Source: Streptomyces sp. Je 1-332 (lineage in GTDB: Bacteria; Actinomycetota; Actinomycetes; Streptomycetales; Streptomycetaceae). From it: a stretch of DNA of 64,000 nucleotides. The notes under the pieces were generated by a model. The model worked only from the letters and a program-made list of their open reading frames with translations. It was not told where the DNA came from and did no database searches. The DNA lies in the NCBI RefSeq assembly GCF_040730185.1, contig NZ_CP160402.1, positions 1,302,001 through 1,366,000 on the forward strand, written 5' to 3'. Shown here piece by piece: positions 1-9,612 of the stretch; position 1 is the first letter of the stretch; each line of letters opens with the position of its first letter. The position numbers were made by a program, and so were the translations under genes.

Positions 1-590
1 GAGACGACCCAGCGCGGGTGGGAGTGGACGACGGCGAGGTGGTCCTCGGCGTCCTCGTCGTAGGAGGGCGCGACCTTCGCCACCCACCCGTCGAGATCAT
101 CGGCGGCGACCTTGCGGAGCACCGCGTTGACGAACTTGGCCCGCCCGTCGCCCAGTACGACCCGTGCCAGTTCCACGGAGGCGGAGACGGCGGCGTGCGT
201 CGGGATGCGCGTCCCGAGCAACTGGTGAACGCCCATGTTCAGCACATCGAGGACCGGCGGGTCGACCTCGCGCAGCGGCCGGTCGATGCAGGCGGCCACG
301 ATCGCGTCGTACGTCCCCTGCCTGCGCAGTGTCCCGTAGACCAGCTCGGTGGCGAGCGCCGCGTCACGCGCGTCGAAGTCGCCCTTGTCGCGCGCCTTGC
401 GCAGCAGTGGCGGCAGGACGAGGTTCGCGTAGGCGTCGCGCTCGTCCACGGCCCGCAACGCCTCGAAGGCGAGGAAACGGACCGGGTCCTTCTTGGGACG
501 GCGGTGGGGCTTGCCGGGCTTACCGGGCTTGGCTGCGGGCTTACCGGAGTTGCCCTGCTTCTGGGGACGCCGGCTGGGCTGGTCGTTCAA
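1..590 (-). CDS. rsmB: 16S rRNA (cytosine-967-C5) methyltransferase RsmB, N-terminal part
   Basis: The gene is cut by the left edge of the window; about 196 N-terminal residues are present. After a Gly/Pro/Lys-rich leader of about 25 residues comes the NusB-like RNA-binding domain (for example AFEALRAVDERDAYANLVL and GVHQLLGTRIPTHAAVSASVE). The SAM-binding methyltransferase domain with its catalytic cysteines lies outside the window. The proposed start is TTG at 590-588, with GGAG 5 nt upstream; no better in-frame start is visible. It follows fmt by 34 nt on the same strand, the usual fmt-rsmB (fmu/sun) order. RsmB makes m5C967 in 16S rRNA. The identification rests on the NusB-like domain plus context. 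Confidence 0.85.
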   Translation of the reverse strand, partial: MNDQPSRRPQKQGNSGKPAAKPGKPGKPHRRPKKDPVRFLAFEALRAVDERDAYANLVLPPLLRKARDKGDFDARDAALATELVYGTLRRQGTYDAIVAACIDRPLREVDPPVLDVLNMGVHQLLGTRIPTHAAVSASVELARVVLGDGRAKFVNAVLRKVAADDLDGWVAKVAPSYDEDAEDHLAVVHSHPRWVV

Positions 591-624
591 AGGTGCTCCG
601 CTAATGGATGGGGGCCGAACCTGT

Positions 625-2429
<1,805 letters not shown>

Positions 2430-2483
2430 CCACGGCATCGCGGCGGCTGTCTCCACCGGTTCCCCCGGCGAGGACAGCCGCCG

Positions 2484-2604
2484 CCGTCGTTCTCTGAGGC
2501 GGGCAGGCGTGACCGCCCCGCCGTCGTTGTGGGCAGGCGTTCCGCAGGGCCTGGGCAGCCCCGCGCAGCGGAAAGCCCCGCGCAGCGAAGCCCTCTGCCC
2601 AGGC
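2484..2604. repeat. Nested direct and inverted repeats downstream of the HTH gene
   Basis: Several short repeats are stacked here. GGGCAGGCGT occurs at 2501-2510 and 2531-2540, each preceded by CCGTCGTT (2484-2491, 2521-2528). AGCCCCGCGCAGCG is repeated at 2557-2570 and 2574-2587 (17-bp period). A 10-bp inverted repeat, GCCTGGGCAG (2549-2558) and CTGCCCAGGC (2595-2604), encloses that direct repeat, so the RNA could form a hairpin. It resembles the G+C-rich intergenic repeats scattered in Streptomyces chromosomes and may terminate the HTH gene. I assign it to the chromosome, not to the IS. Confidence 0.55.
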
Positions 2605-2622
2605 AGTGAGGAGCCCCCCCGT

Positions 2623-2628
2623 TATGTT
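2623..2628 (+). promoter_or_regulatory. -10-like half of a circle-junction promoter, left end
   Basis: TATGTT lies 2-3 nt inside the inferred left tip. In a circular intermediate it would sit 18 bp after TTGACG of the right end. In the integrated element there is no good -35 at the matching distance, since that region is the G+C-rich chromosomal repeat. Confidence 0.45.
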
Positions 2629-2630
2629 TT

Positions 2631-2840
2631 CCGCGGTCCTGCAAGAGGGCCGCTGGCCTCCGGGCCCGGCATGGCTGGTCCCCCCTGTCGAAGCGATGAC
2701 CTGGGGGGTGGTGCCACCGGGCCCGAGAGGCGCCGTTGGAGACGCTGATGAGAGGTCCGACTACCGCCCGGCCGAGCGCAATGCCCGGTCCTTCGCAGGC
2801 GGCAGGTCTGCATAACGTGGATGCGCGCACGACGCCAACG
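2631..2840 (+). ncRNA. Predicted IS110 bridge RNA
   Basis: Hand folding gives three consecutive elements. First is a 5' stem-loop, 2633-2639 paired with 2647-2653, with a 7-nt loop. Second is a long interrupted hairpin, 2656-2685 with 2703-2731, containing an 8-9 bp GGGCCCGG-type stem, a TGGT/TGGT internal loop and a C6/G6 stem. Third is a loop closed by CGTTGG (2734-2739) and CCAACG (2835-2840), holding AGAGG (2751-2755), a stem 2761-2768/2798-2805, and CATAACG (2811-2817). CATAACG is the exact reverse complement of the element's left tip (2620-2626), and AGAGG matches the right end (4093-4097). This is the known bridge RNA order: stem-loop, target loop, donor loop. Expression is not shown. 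Confidence 0.6.
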
Positions 2841-2879
2841 CCCAGGCCAGCACGCACAACGTCCGTTCGGGAGGACGGT

Positions 2880-4082
2880 TTGAACGAGTACGACGAGATA
2901 GGCGTCTTCCTGGGCCTGGACGTGGGGAAGAGCGCTCACCACGGACACGGACTCACCCCGGCCGGCAAGAAAGTCTTCGACAAGCAACTGCCCAACACCG
3001 AACCGAAGCTGCGGCAGGTCTTCGACAAGCTCCGCGAGAAGTTCGGCACCGTCCTGGTCGTCGTGGACCAGCCGGCCTCGATCGGCGCTCTGCCGCTGAC
3101 AGTGGCCCGCGACACGGGCTGCCAGGTCGCCTACCTGCCGGGCCTTTCGATGCGACGGATCGCTGACCTCTACCCGGGCGAGGCAAAGACCGATGCCCGC
3201 GACGCGGCCGTCATCGCGGACGCCGCCCGCACCATGCCGCACACCCTTCGCTCGCTTCAGCTGACCGACGAGATCACCGCCGAGCTCACCGTCCTCGTCG
3301 GCTTCGACCAGGACCTGGCGGCCGAGGCCACCCGCACATCCAACCGGATCCGGGGCCTGCTCACCCAGTTCCACCCGTCCCTGGAACGGGTCCTGGGCCC
3401 GCGTCTGGATCACCCGGCGGTCACCTGGCTGCTGGAACGCTACGGATCCCCAGCCGCGCTGCGAAGAGCCGGACGCCGCAGGCTGGTTGAGGTGGTCCGG
3501 CCCAAAGCCCCGCGCATGGCAAAACGGCTGATCGACGACGTCTTCGATGCACTCGACGAGCAGACCGTCGTGGTCCCGGGCACCGGCACCCTGGACATCG
3601 TGATCCCCTCGCTGGCCCGCTCGCTCGGCGCCGTTCACGAGCAACGACGGGCGGCAGAATCCCAGATCGCAGCCCTGCTGGAGGACCACCCTCTTTCCAA
3701 GGTCCTGACGTCGCTGCCCGGCGTCGGCGTCAGGACCGCCGCCGCACTGCTGGTCACCGTCGGCGACGGCACCAGCTTCCCCACCGCCGCCCACCTCGCC
3801 TCCTACGCCGGCCTCGCCCCCACCACCAAGTCCTCCGGGACCTCGATCCACGGCGAACACGCCCCACGGGGCGGCAACCGGCAGCTCAAACGCGCGATGT
3901 TCCTGTCCGCGTTCGCTGCCCTGCACGATCCTGCCTCCCGCACCTATTACGACAAATGCCGGGCCAGAGGAAAAACCCACACCCAAGCGCTCCTCCGCCT
4001 CGCCCGACAACGGATCAACGTGCTGTTTGCAATGCTCCGCGACGGCACCTTCTACGAACCCAGAACCCCACGCCTCGCTTGA
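2880..4082 (+). CDS. IS110-family transposase (RNA-guided DEDD recombinase)
   Basis: A 400-residue recombinase. The N-terminal RuvC-like DEDD domain shows GLDVGKS (Asp14), VVVDQPAS (Asp63, where the family usually has Glu) and KTDARDAAVIAD (Asp105, Asp108). A helical middle region follows. The C-terminal Transposase_20 domain has the helix-hairpin-helix LTSLPGVGVRTAAALL and the serine-containing motif KSSGTSIHG (about residues 317-324), where the nucleophilic serine of the family lies. The TTG start at 2880 is preceded by GGGAGG at good spacing; upstream in-frame codons overlap the predicted bridge RNA and are not conserved-looking. It appears intact, with no frameshift. The family excises a circle and inserts it at sites chosen by the bridge RNA. 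Confidence 0.9.
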   Translation: MNEYDEIGVFLGLDVGKSAHHGHGLTPAGKKVFDKQLPNTEPKLRQVFDKLREKFGTVLVVVDQPASIGALPLTVARDTGCQVAYLPGLSMRRIADLYPGEAKTDARDAAVIADAARTMPHTLRSLQLTDEITAELTVLVGFDQDLAAEATRTSNRIRGLLTQFHPSLERVLGPRLDHPAVTWLLERYGSPAALRRAGRRRLVEVVRPKAPRMAKRLIDDVFDALDEQTVVVPGTGTLDIVIPSLARSLGAVHEQRRAAESQIAALLEDHPLSKVLTSLPGVGVRTAAALLVTVGDGTSFPTAAHLASYAGLAPTTKSSGTSIHGEHAPRGGNRQLKRAMFLSAFAALHDPASRTYYDKCRARGKTHTQALLRLARQRINVLFAMLRDGTFYEPRTPRLA

Positions 4083-4084
4083 CG
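4079..4084 (+). promoter_or_regulatory. -35-like half of a circle-junction promoter, right end
   Basis: TTGACG overlaps the TGA stop of the transposase (4080-4082) and lies about 17 nt from the inferred right tip. Joined to the left end it would be followed by TATGTT after 18 bp. Confidence 0.45.
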
Positions 4085-4102
4085 AAAGACATAGAGGCAC
4101 CC

Positions 4103-4119
4103 CCCGGCGGGAAGCCGGG
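4103..4119 (-). terminator. Short hairpin after priA
   Basis: CCCGGC (4103-4108) and GCCGGG (4114-4119) form a 6-bp stem with a 5-nt loop, 9 nt downstream of the priA stop on the minus strand. There is no T-run beyond it, and the stem abuts the C-run at the IS junction, so insertion may have changed its surroundings. Confidence 0.45.
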
Positions 4120-4127
4120 TGAGAGCC

Positions 4128-6275
4128 CTAGCCGATGTCCAGCGGGTCCACCCGAATCCGCACCGGCTCCGCCGCCCCCCGCGCCATCCGCGCGGCCTGC
4201 GCCACCTTCAGCGAAGCGGCGAGCGCGGCGCCGCTGCCCGGCGGCACCCTGATCAGAACCCGCTCCCACCGCTCCCCGGCCGGCGCAGCCCCCACCCGCC
4301 GGGCCGGCCCGGGGCCCGCCTCCGGCACGGGAACGGGGCCCAACACCACCGCGTCCCCCGGCAGTTCGGCCGCGGCGAGAAACCCGGAGAGCGCCTCCGC
4401 CGTCCCCGCCACGGAGGCCATCCGCGACACGGGCGGAAACCCCAGTTCGGCCCGCTCGGCAAGCTCCCGCACCGCATGCCCCACGGGGTCCCACCGCACA
4501 AGCGCCTGCACGGGCCGCAGGGTCGGCTCGGCGACGACCACCACGGTCCCGCCCTCCCCCTGGGGCCGCACCAGCGAAGACGCCCCGATCCACCGCCGCA
4601 ACGCTTCCTCCCCGGCCCGCAGGTCGGGCCGCCCCAGCATGGCCCACCCGTCGAGCAGCAGGGCGGCGGCGTAACCGCCCTCGGCGACAGGCTCCGCCCC
4701 CGGCGTGCTCACCACCAACGCGGGAGTCCCCGTCACGGTGTCGAGGACCTGCTCACGCCCGGACGTCCGCACCGGCACCGCGGGAAACGCCCGCCCCAGC
4801 TCCTCGGCCGTACGCCGCGCCCCCACGATCTGCGCCCGCAGCCGGAACCCCCCGCACTCCCCGCAGTGCCAGGCACCTTCCTCCACCCCGCACCAGCCGC
4901 ACCACAGCCCGCCGCCGTCCCGCGCCTCCAACGGCCCCGCACAGTGCCGGCACCGCGCGGGCTCCCTGCACCTTTCGCACGCGAGGCGCGGGACATACCC
5001 CCGCCGGGGCACCTGCACCAGGACGGGACCGTGCTTCAGTCCCTCCCGCACCACGTTCCAGGCCAGCGTGGGAAGCCGGGCGGCCCGGGCGGCCTCGTCC
5101 CGGGCCAGGTCGCCGTCCCCCACGGTCCGTACGAGCGGGGCGGCCCCCCGTACCTGCTCGCGGTCGGCGATCAGTGGCGCCGCCCATCCGCTCTCCACCA
5201 GCTGCGCGGCCTCGACGGTGCAACTCCAACTCCCCAGCAGAAAACCGCACTTGTCCCGCGAGGCCCGCAGTTCGAGCACCTCACGCACATGCGGGAAGGG
5301 GGCGTTGTCATCGCTGTGGCTGGCATCGCCGTCGTCCCAGATCACGACAAGACCGAGATTCCGCACCGGGGCGAACATCGCCGCCCGGGTGCCCACCACG
5401 GCCCGCACGGCACCGCGCCGCACGGAGAGCCACTCCCGATACCGCTTCTCCTGCCCCACGTCAGCGGTGAGCAGAGCGTGCTGCCCCGCCCCCATCAGCT
5501 GGGTCAGCGCCGCGTCCACCCGCGCCGCGGGCCGGCCGGCAGGCACCACGACAAGCGCCCCCCGCCCCGAAGCGAGCGTCGCCTGCACGGCCCTGGCGAT
5601 CTCCTCCGCCCACTCAGGACCGGGAAGGGCGGTCCACACGGCCCGAGGCGCACCCCCGGAAGCCAGCGCCCCCAAGAACTCGGCCCCGTGCCCATACCGC
5701 CGCCAGGATCCCGCCTCGGGCGCGACCGGCGGCGCCGGAGCCTCCCCCGACTTCCGCGCTTCGGCCCGTGCATGCCGAGGCGGAACGGCCAGCTGCAGCA
5801 CATCGGCGAGGCTCCCCGCATACCGATCGGCCACGGCGCGCGCCAGCCCGAGCAGTTCACCGTCGAGCACGGGCTCGGGCGACACGACCTGCGCGAGCGC
5901 GGCCAGCGGCCCGGAGTAGTCGGTCTCGGCGACCCGCTCGACGAGAAACCCGTCGATCAGTCCACCGCCCTCACGCCGCCCGCCCCGCACATTCCGCGCC
6001 CCGGCCCCGAAGCGCACCCGCACCCGCACCCCGGGCTGAGCCTGCTCGTCCAGCTCCTCGGGCACGGCGTAGTCGAAGTACCGGTCGAGATGCAGCACCC
6101 CCTTGTCCACGAGCACCCGGGCCACCGGCAGACTCTTCGCCAACGCGGCCCCCCGCCACGTCCGCGGCTTGGCCCGCGGCACCTCGGCCTTGCGCACCGC
6201 GTCCCGAATGAGCGCAAGCTGCTCCGGAGGCTCGGCCCCGCCGGACCCCTCGGACTTCCGATTCTCGCTGCTCAC
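4128..6275 (-). CDS. priA: Primosomal protein N' (PriA), actinobacterial type without helicase motifs
   Basis: A 715-residue PriA homologue. The N-terminal 3'-end-binding region is recognisable (VARVLVDKGVLHLDRYFDY at about 50-70). All eight zinc cysteines remain: C433, C436, C442, C445, C459, C462, C471, C474. The helicase core is eroded: the Walker A position reads AVWTALPGPEW with no GKT, and the DEAH box position reads IWDDGD. ATP-driven unwinding is therefore not expected, while primosome assembly at stalled forks may persist. The GTG at 6275 is chosen because TAGGAA lies about 7 nt upstream; an ATG at 6329 lies beside the metK terminator and has no ribosome-binding site. It is the gene bordering the IS110 element. 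Confidence 0.88.
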   Translation of the reverse strand: MSSENRKSEGSGGAEPPEQLALIRDAVRKAEVPRAKPRTWRGAALAKSLPVARVLVDKGVLHLDRYFDYAVPEELDEQAQPGVRVRVRFGAGARNVRGGRREGGGLIDGFLVERVAETDYSGPLAALAQVVSPEPVLDGELLGLARAVADRYAGSLADVLQLAVPPRHARAEARKSGEAPAPPVAPEAGSWRRYGHGAEFLGALASGGAPRAVWTALPGPEWAEEIARAVQATLASGRGALVVVPAGRPAARVDAALTQLMGAGQHALLTADVGQEKRYREWLSVRRGAVRAVVGTRAAMFAPVRNLGLVVIWDDGDASHSDDNAPFPHVREVLELRASRDKCGFLLGSWSCTVEAAQLVESGWAAPLIADREQVRGAAPLVRTVGDGDLARDEAARAARLPTLAWNVVREGLKHGPVLVQVPRRGYVPRLACERCREPARCRHCAGPLEARDGGGLWCGWCGVEEGAWHCGECGGFRLRAQIVGARRTAEELGRAFPAVPVRTSGREQVLDTVTGTPALVVSTPGAEPVAEGGYAAALLLDGWAMLGRPDLRAGEEALRRWIGASSLVRPQGEGGTVVVVAEPTLRPVQALVRWDPVGHAVRELAERAELGFPPVSRMASVAGTAEALSGFLAAAELPGDAVVLGPVPVPEAGPGPARRVGAAPAGERWERVLIRVPPGSGAALAASLKVAQAARMARGAAEPVRIRVDPLDIG

Positions 6276-6334
6276 AGCAGCATTCCTACCAGACCCCACT
6301 GACACGGCCACGAGCCCGATATCCGCCATGGCAC

Positions 6335-6375
6335 GACGAAGCCCGGCGCCCCCACCAGGGACACCGGGCTTCGTC
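6335..6375 (-). terminator. Terminator of metK
   Basis: Perfect 12-bp inverted repeat GACGAAGCCCGG (6335-6346) and CCGGGCTTCGTC (6364-6375) with a 17-nt loop, 23 bp beyond the metK stop and before the priA start. No T-run follows, as is common for Streptomyces terminators. Confidence 0.75.
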
Positions 6376-6398
6376 AGAACTCGCCGAACGAGGCGGCG

Positions 6399-7607
6399 TT
6401 ACAGCCCCGCAGCCTTCCTCAACGCCTCCACCCGGTCCGTCCGCTCCCACGTGAAGTCGGGGATCGCGCGGCCGAAGTGGCCGTACGCGGCGGTCTGGGC
6501 GTAGATCGGGCGCAGCAGGTCCAGGTCGCGGATGATCGCGGCCGGGCGCAGGTCGAAGACGTCGGAGATGGCGGCCTCGATCTTGTCGGTGTCGACCGTG
6601 GCCGTGCCGAACGTCTCCACGAACAGGCCCACCGGCTCGGCCTTGCCGATCGCGTAGGCGACCTGGACCTCGCAGCGGGCGGCGAGGCCCGCGGCGACGA
6701 CGTTCTTGGCGACCCAGCGCATCGCGTAGGCGGCGCTGCGGTCGACCTTGGACGGGTCCTTGCCGGAGAAGGCACCGCCGCCGTGGCGGGCCATGCCGCC
6801 GTACGTGTCGATGATGATCTTGCGGCCGGTCAGACCGGCGTCGCCCATCGGGCCGCCGATCTCGAAGCGTCCGGTCGGGTTGACCAGCAGGCGGTAGCCG
6901 TCGGTATCCAGCTTGATGCCGTCGTCGAGGAGCGCCTTCAGCTCGGCCTCGACCACGAACTCACGGATGTCGGGGGCCAGGAGCGAGTCCAGGTCGATGT
7001 CCGAGGCGTGCTGGGAGGAGACGACGACCGTGTCGAGGCGGACGGCCTTGTCGCCGTCGTACTCGATGGTGACCTGGGTCTTGCCGTCGGGGCGCAGGTA
7101 CGGGATGGTCCCGTTCTTGCGGACCTCGGACAGGCGGCGCGAGAGACGGTGCGCGAGGTGGATCGGGAGCGGCATCAGCTCCGGCGTCTCGTCGCAGGCG
7201 TAGCCGAACATCAGGCCCTGGTCGCCGGCGCCCTGCTTGTCGAGCTCGTCCTCGTCGCCCTCGACCCGCTGCTCGTACGCCGTGTCGACGCCCTGCGCGA
7301 TGTCGGGGGACTGCGAGCCGATGGACACCGAGACGCCACAGGAGGCGCCGTCGAAGCCCTTCTTCGAGGAGTCGTAACCGATCTCGAGGATCTTGTCGCG
7401 CACCAGCTGCGCGATCGGCGCGTACGCCTTGGTCGTCACCTCGCCGGCCACGTGCACCAGGCCGGTGGTGATCAACGTCTCCACGGCGACCCGGGACTTC
7501 GGGTCCTCCCGCAGAAGCGCGTCGAGAATGGTGTCGCTGATCTGGTCAGCGATCTTGTCGGGGTGACCCTCGGTCACAGACTCCGAGGTGAAGAGACGGC
7601 GGGACAC
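6399..7607 (-). CDS. metK: S-adenosylmethionine synthetase
   Basis: This 402-residue enzyme makes SAM from methionine and ATP. It begins [21 protein letters not shown], with the ATP/metal residues His15 and Asp17. The signature [15 protein letters not shown] and the glycine-rich [17 protein letters not shown] are both present. The GTG at 7607 is used because it gives the family length and has AGGGAG just upstream; a longer reading has no homology. It lies between coaBC and priA, and a terminator follows. SAM supply matters for antibiotic production and differentiation in Streptomyces, but nothing in this sequence shows special regulation. Confidence 0.96.
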   Translation of the reverse strand: MSRRLFTSESVTEGHPDKIADQISDTILDALLREDPKSRVAVETLITTGLVHVAGEVTTKAYAPIAQLVRDKILEIGYDSSKKGFDGASCGVSVSIGSQSPDIAQGVDTAYEQRVEGDEDELDKQGAGDQGLMFGYACDETPELMPLPIHLAHRLSRRLSEVRKNGTIPYLRPDGKTQVTIEYDGDKAVRLDTVVVSSQHASDIDLDSLLAPDIREFVVEAELKALLDDGIKLDTDGYRLLVNPTGRFEIGGPMGDAGLTGRKIIIDTYGGMARHGGGAFSGKDPSKVDRSAAYAMRWVAKNVVAAGLAARCEVQVAYAIGKAEPVGLFVETFGTATVDTDKIEAAISDVFDLRPAAIIRDLDLLRPIYAQTAAYGHFGRAIPDFTWERTDRVEALRKAAGL

Positions 7608-7917
7608 ATCGCTCCCTGTGGTTGCAGCGGCTGCTGGCTGATCATTGGTGGACGGCCGGGAGCTGCGCCCGGCGTCGTCCGAGACCAGTTTATCGGTCGC
7701 ACTCGGCCGCCGGACCACGTGTCTCGCCACTTGGGAGCGCTGTGACCTGCGGCACTGCATTGTGCGGTACGACGATCGGTCTCCACCAGAGGGCCTCGCG
7801 CCCGAATTTCCCGGGTTTGAGGCGCCCAGTGGTGCGATTGTGACATCCGCGCCCCGGTTTTCGCCCCTGTCCGGTGGGGTTTCGGCAGGGATTCGTCCGG
7901 AGAGCGCCGCAATTCTT
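7608..7917. other. Intergenic region upstream of metK
   Basis: No gene is supported in these 310 bp. On the minus strand the sequence CCGATAAACTGG (around 7682-7693) could supply a -10 (TAAACT) for metK, but the -35 region is G+C-rich and unconvincing. I looked for a SAM riboswitch fold and did not see one. The left part (7850-7917) lies just after the coaBC stop and holds no clear terminator. Confidence 0.4.
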
Positions 7918-9129
7918 TCAGGAATTCTTCGGCATACGTTCAGCCACGAGATCCCAGACCGTGTCCGCGAGCGCTTCCTTCGGCCCGTACGGCACGGGGG
8001 TCTCGCTGCCGTCCGCGCCGAGCACGACCGCCTCGTTCTCCTCGGAGCCGAACGTCTTGCGCTCGCCCACCTCGTTGACGACGAGCAGGTCACAGCCCTT
8101 GCGCTCCAGTTTGGCGCGGCCGTTGGCGAGCACGTCGTCCGTCTCGGCCGCGAACCCGACCACGATCTGGCCGGGGCGCGGCCGCTCGCCCGCGAGTTCG
8201 GCGAGGATGTCGGGGTTGCGGACCAGGGCGATCGGGGGCTGCTCCTGGCCGTCCCTCTTCTTGATCTTCCCGGTCGCGTACGTCTCGGGACGGAAATCGG
8301 CCACCGCCGCGGCCATCACCACGGCGTCGGCGTCCGCCGAGGCCTTCAGCATCGCCTCGCGGAGCTGGACGGCGGTACCGACGGGCACGACGTCGACGCC
8401 CGCGGGCTCCGGAAGTGCCGGGTTCGCCGACACGAGGGTGACGCGGGCGCCCCGCGCCGCGGCGCTGCGGGCCAGGGCGTACCCCTGCTTGCCGGAGGAA
8501 CGGTTGCCCAGGAAGCGGACCGGGTCGAGCGGCTCGCGCGTCCCGCCCGCACTGACGACGACATGTCGCCCCGCGAGGTCCTGCCCGAGGTCGCCGCGCG
8601 CCAGGACACGGCGTACGACCTCGAAGAGCTCCACCGGGTCGGGGAAGCGGCCCTTGCCCGTGTCCACGCCCGTGAGACGGCCTACGGCGGGCTCGACGAC
8701 GAGGGCGCCGCGGCGGCGCAGCGTGGCGACGTTCTCCTGGGTGGCCGGGTGCTCCCACATCTCCGTGTGCATGGCGGGCGCGAAGATCACCGGACAGCGG
8801 GCGGTGAGGAGCGTGTTCGTCAGGAGGTCGTCAGCGAGACCGTGGGCCGCCTTGGCCATCATGTCGGCCGTCGCGGGGGCGACGATCACGACGTCGGCGG
8901 ACTGGCCGATCCGTACGTGCGGCACCTCGTGGACGGAGTCCCACACCTCGGTCGAGACCGGGTTGCCGGACAGCGCCGACCAGGTCGCCTCGCCCACGAA
9001 GTGCAGCGCCGAGGCGGTCGGCACGACGCGTACGTCATGGCCCGACTCGGTCAGCCGCCGCAGCAGCTCACAGGCCTTGTACGCGGCGATTCCGCCGCTG
9101 ACCCCCAGAACGACCTTGGGCTTGCCCAC
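7918..9129 (-). CDS. coaBC: Phosphopantothenoylcysteine decarboxylase / phosphopantothenate-cysteine ligase
   Basis: A 403-residue bifunctional enzyme of coenzyme A synthesis. The N-terminal flavoprotein CoaC domain begins [20 protein letters not shown]. Its substrate-binding motif reads PAMHTEMW, where many homologues have PxMNxxMW. The C-terminal CoaB ligase domain begins near [20 protein letters not shown] and carries [11 protein letters not shown] and KIKKRDGQ (ligase lysine region). The GTG at 9129 has GGGGAGG 4-5 nt upstream and gives the normal length. The gene follows rpoZ, the usual gmk-rpoZ-coaBC-metK-priA order of Actinobacteria. Confidence 0.95.
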   Translation of the reverse strand: MGKPKVVLGVSGGIAAYKACELLRRLTESGHDVRVVPTASALHFVGEATWSALSGNPVSTEVWDSVHEVPHVRIGQSADVVIVAPATADMMAKAAHGLADDLLTNTLLTARCPVIFAPAMHTEMWEHPATQENVATLRRRGALVVEPAVGRLTGVDTGKGRFPDPVELFEVVRRVLARGDLGQDLAGRHVVVSAGGTREPLDPVRFLGNRSSGKQGYALARSAAARGARVTLVSANPALPEPAGVDVVPVGTAVQLREAMLKASADADAVVMAAAVADFRPETYATGKIKKRDGQEQPPIALVRNPDILAELAGERPRPGQIVVGFAAETDDVLANGRAKLERKGCDLLVVNEVGERKTFGSEENEAVVLGADGSETPVPYGPKEALADTVWDLVAERMPKNS

Positions 9130-9184
9130 TGTGCCTCCCCGCACTCGTGATCCCCGCACCTCGGGAACGTACGACTCCATGACA

Positions 9185-9223
9185 CACCACAGGCCCGGCA
9201 GTCGCGCTGCCGGGCCTGTGGTG
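9185..9223 (-). terminator. Terminator of rpoZ
   Basis: A 17-bp perfect stem (9185-9201 with 9207-9223) and a 5-nt loop between the rpoZ stop and coaBC start. It is strong enough to work in either direction, so coaBC probably has its own promoter or depends on read-through. Confidence 0.8.
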
Positions 9224-9258
9224 AAGAACTGAGAACTACGGATAAGAACTGCGACTAC

Positions 9259-9531
9259 TTACTGAGCCGGGCCCTCGATGGCCTCGGACGTCAGGAGACC
9301 CGCGTTGATCTCGCGGAGCGCGATCGAGAGCGGCTTCTCGTGGACGTGCGTGTCCACCAGCGGGCCGACGTACTCCAGCAGGCCCTCACCGAGCTGCGAG
9401 TAGTACGCGTTGATCTGGCGCGCGCGCTTGGCGGCGTAGATCACGAGGCTGTACTTCGAGTCGGTCGCTTCGAGGAGCTCATCAATCGGCGGGTTGATGA
9501 TGCCCTCGGGCGCAGTGATGGAAGAGGACAC
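9259..9531 (-). CDS. rpoZ: RNA polymerase omega subunit
   Basis: This 90-residue protein matches actinobacterial omega in length and sequence: [20 protein letters not shown] and [12 protein letters not shown] are the conserved helices that clamp the beta' subunit C-terminus. The start is GTG at 9531. It lies 75 nt downstream of gmk on the same strand, a standard pairing. Omega assists assembly of RNA polymerase; in Streptomyces its loss affects differentiation. A ppGpp site formed with beta' is known in proteobacteria but is not implied here. Confidence 0.95.
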   Translation of the reverse strand: MSSSITAPEGIINPPIDELLEATDSKYSLVIYAAKRARQINAYYSQLGEGLLEYVGPLVDTHVHEKPLSIALREINAGLLTSEAIEGPAQ

Positions 9532-9571
9532 TCTCTGCCTTCCGATGGGGATTGACCTTCGAAATGGAAAG

Positions 9572-9612
9572 AGAAGATCAAACCGGGTTACTGAGGATGA
9601 AGAAGATCAAAC
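9572..9612. repeat. 12-bp direct repeat at the gmk-rpoZ junction
   Basis: AGAAGATCAAAC occurs at 9572-9583 and again at 9601-9612; the second copy spans the gmk stop codon. It looks like a small local duplication in the spacer. Confidence 0.5.

Larger units (their letters stand above)
2620..4101 (+). mobile_element. IS110-family insertion sequence (about 1.48 kb, ends inferred)
   Basis: One transposase gene plus a 260-nt left noncoding end and a very short right end, with no terminal inverted repeats, is the IS110 layout. Both junctions are runs of C (2614-2620 on the left, 4100-4105 on the right), so the exact ends are ambiguous by several bases. The chosen tips bring TTGACG (4079-4084, overlapping the transposase stop) and TATGTT (2623-2628) to 18-bp spacing in a circular form, the promoter expected at an IS110 right-left junction. 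The element sits between the HTH gene and priA and interrupts neither. Confidence 0.75.

Noticed and set aside
7608..7917. SAM riboswitch upstream of metK
   Set aside because: No conserved SAM-I, SAM-II or SAM-IV core or stem set could be found by eye in this region.
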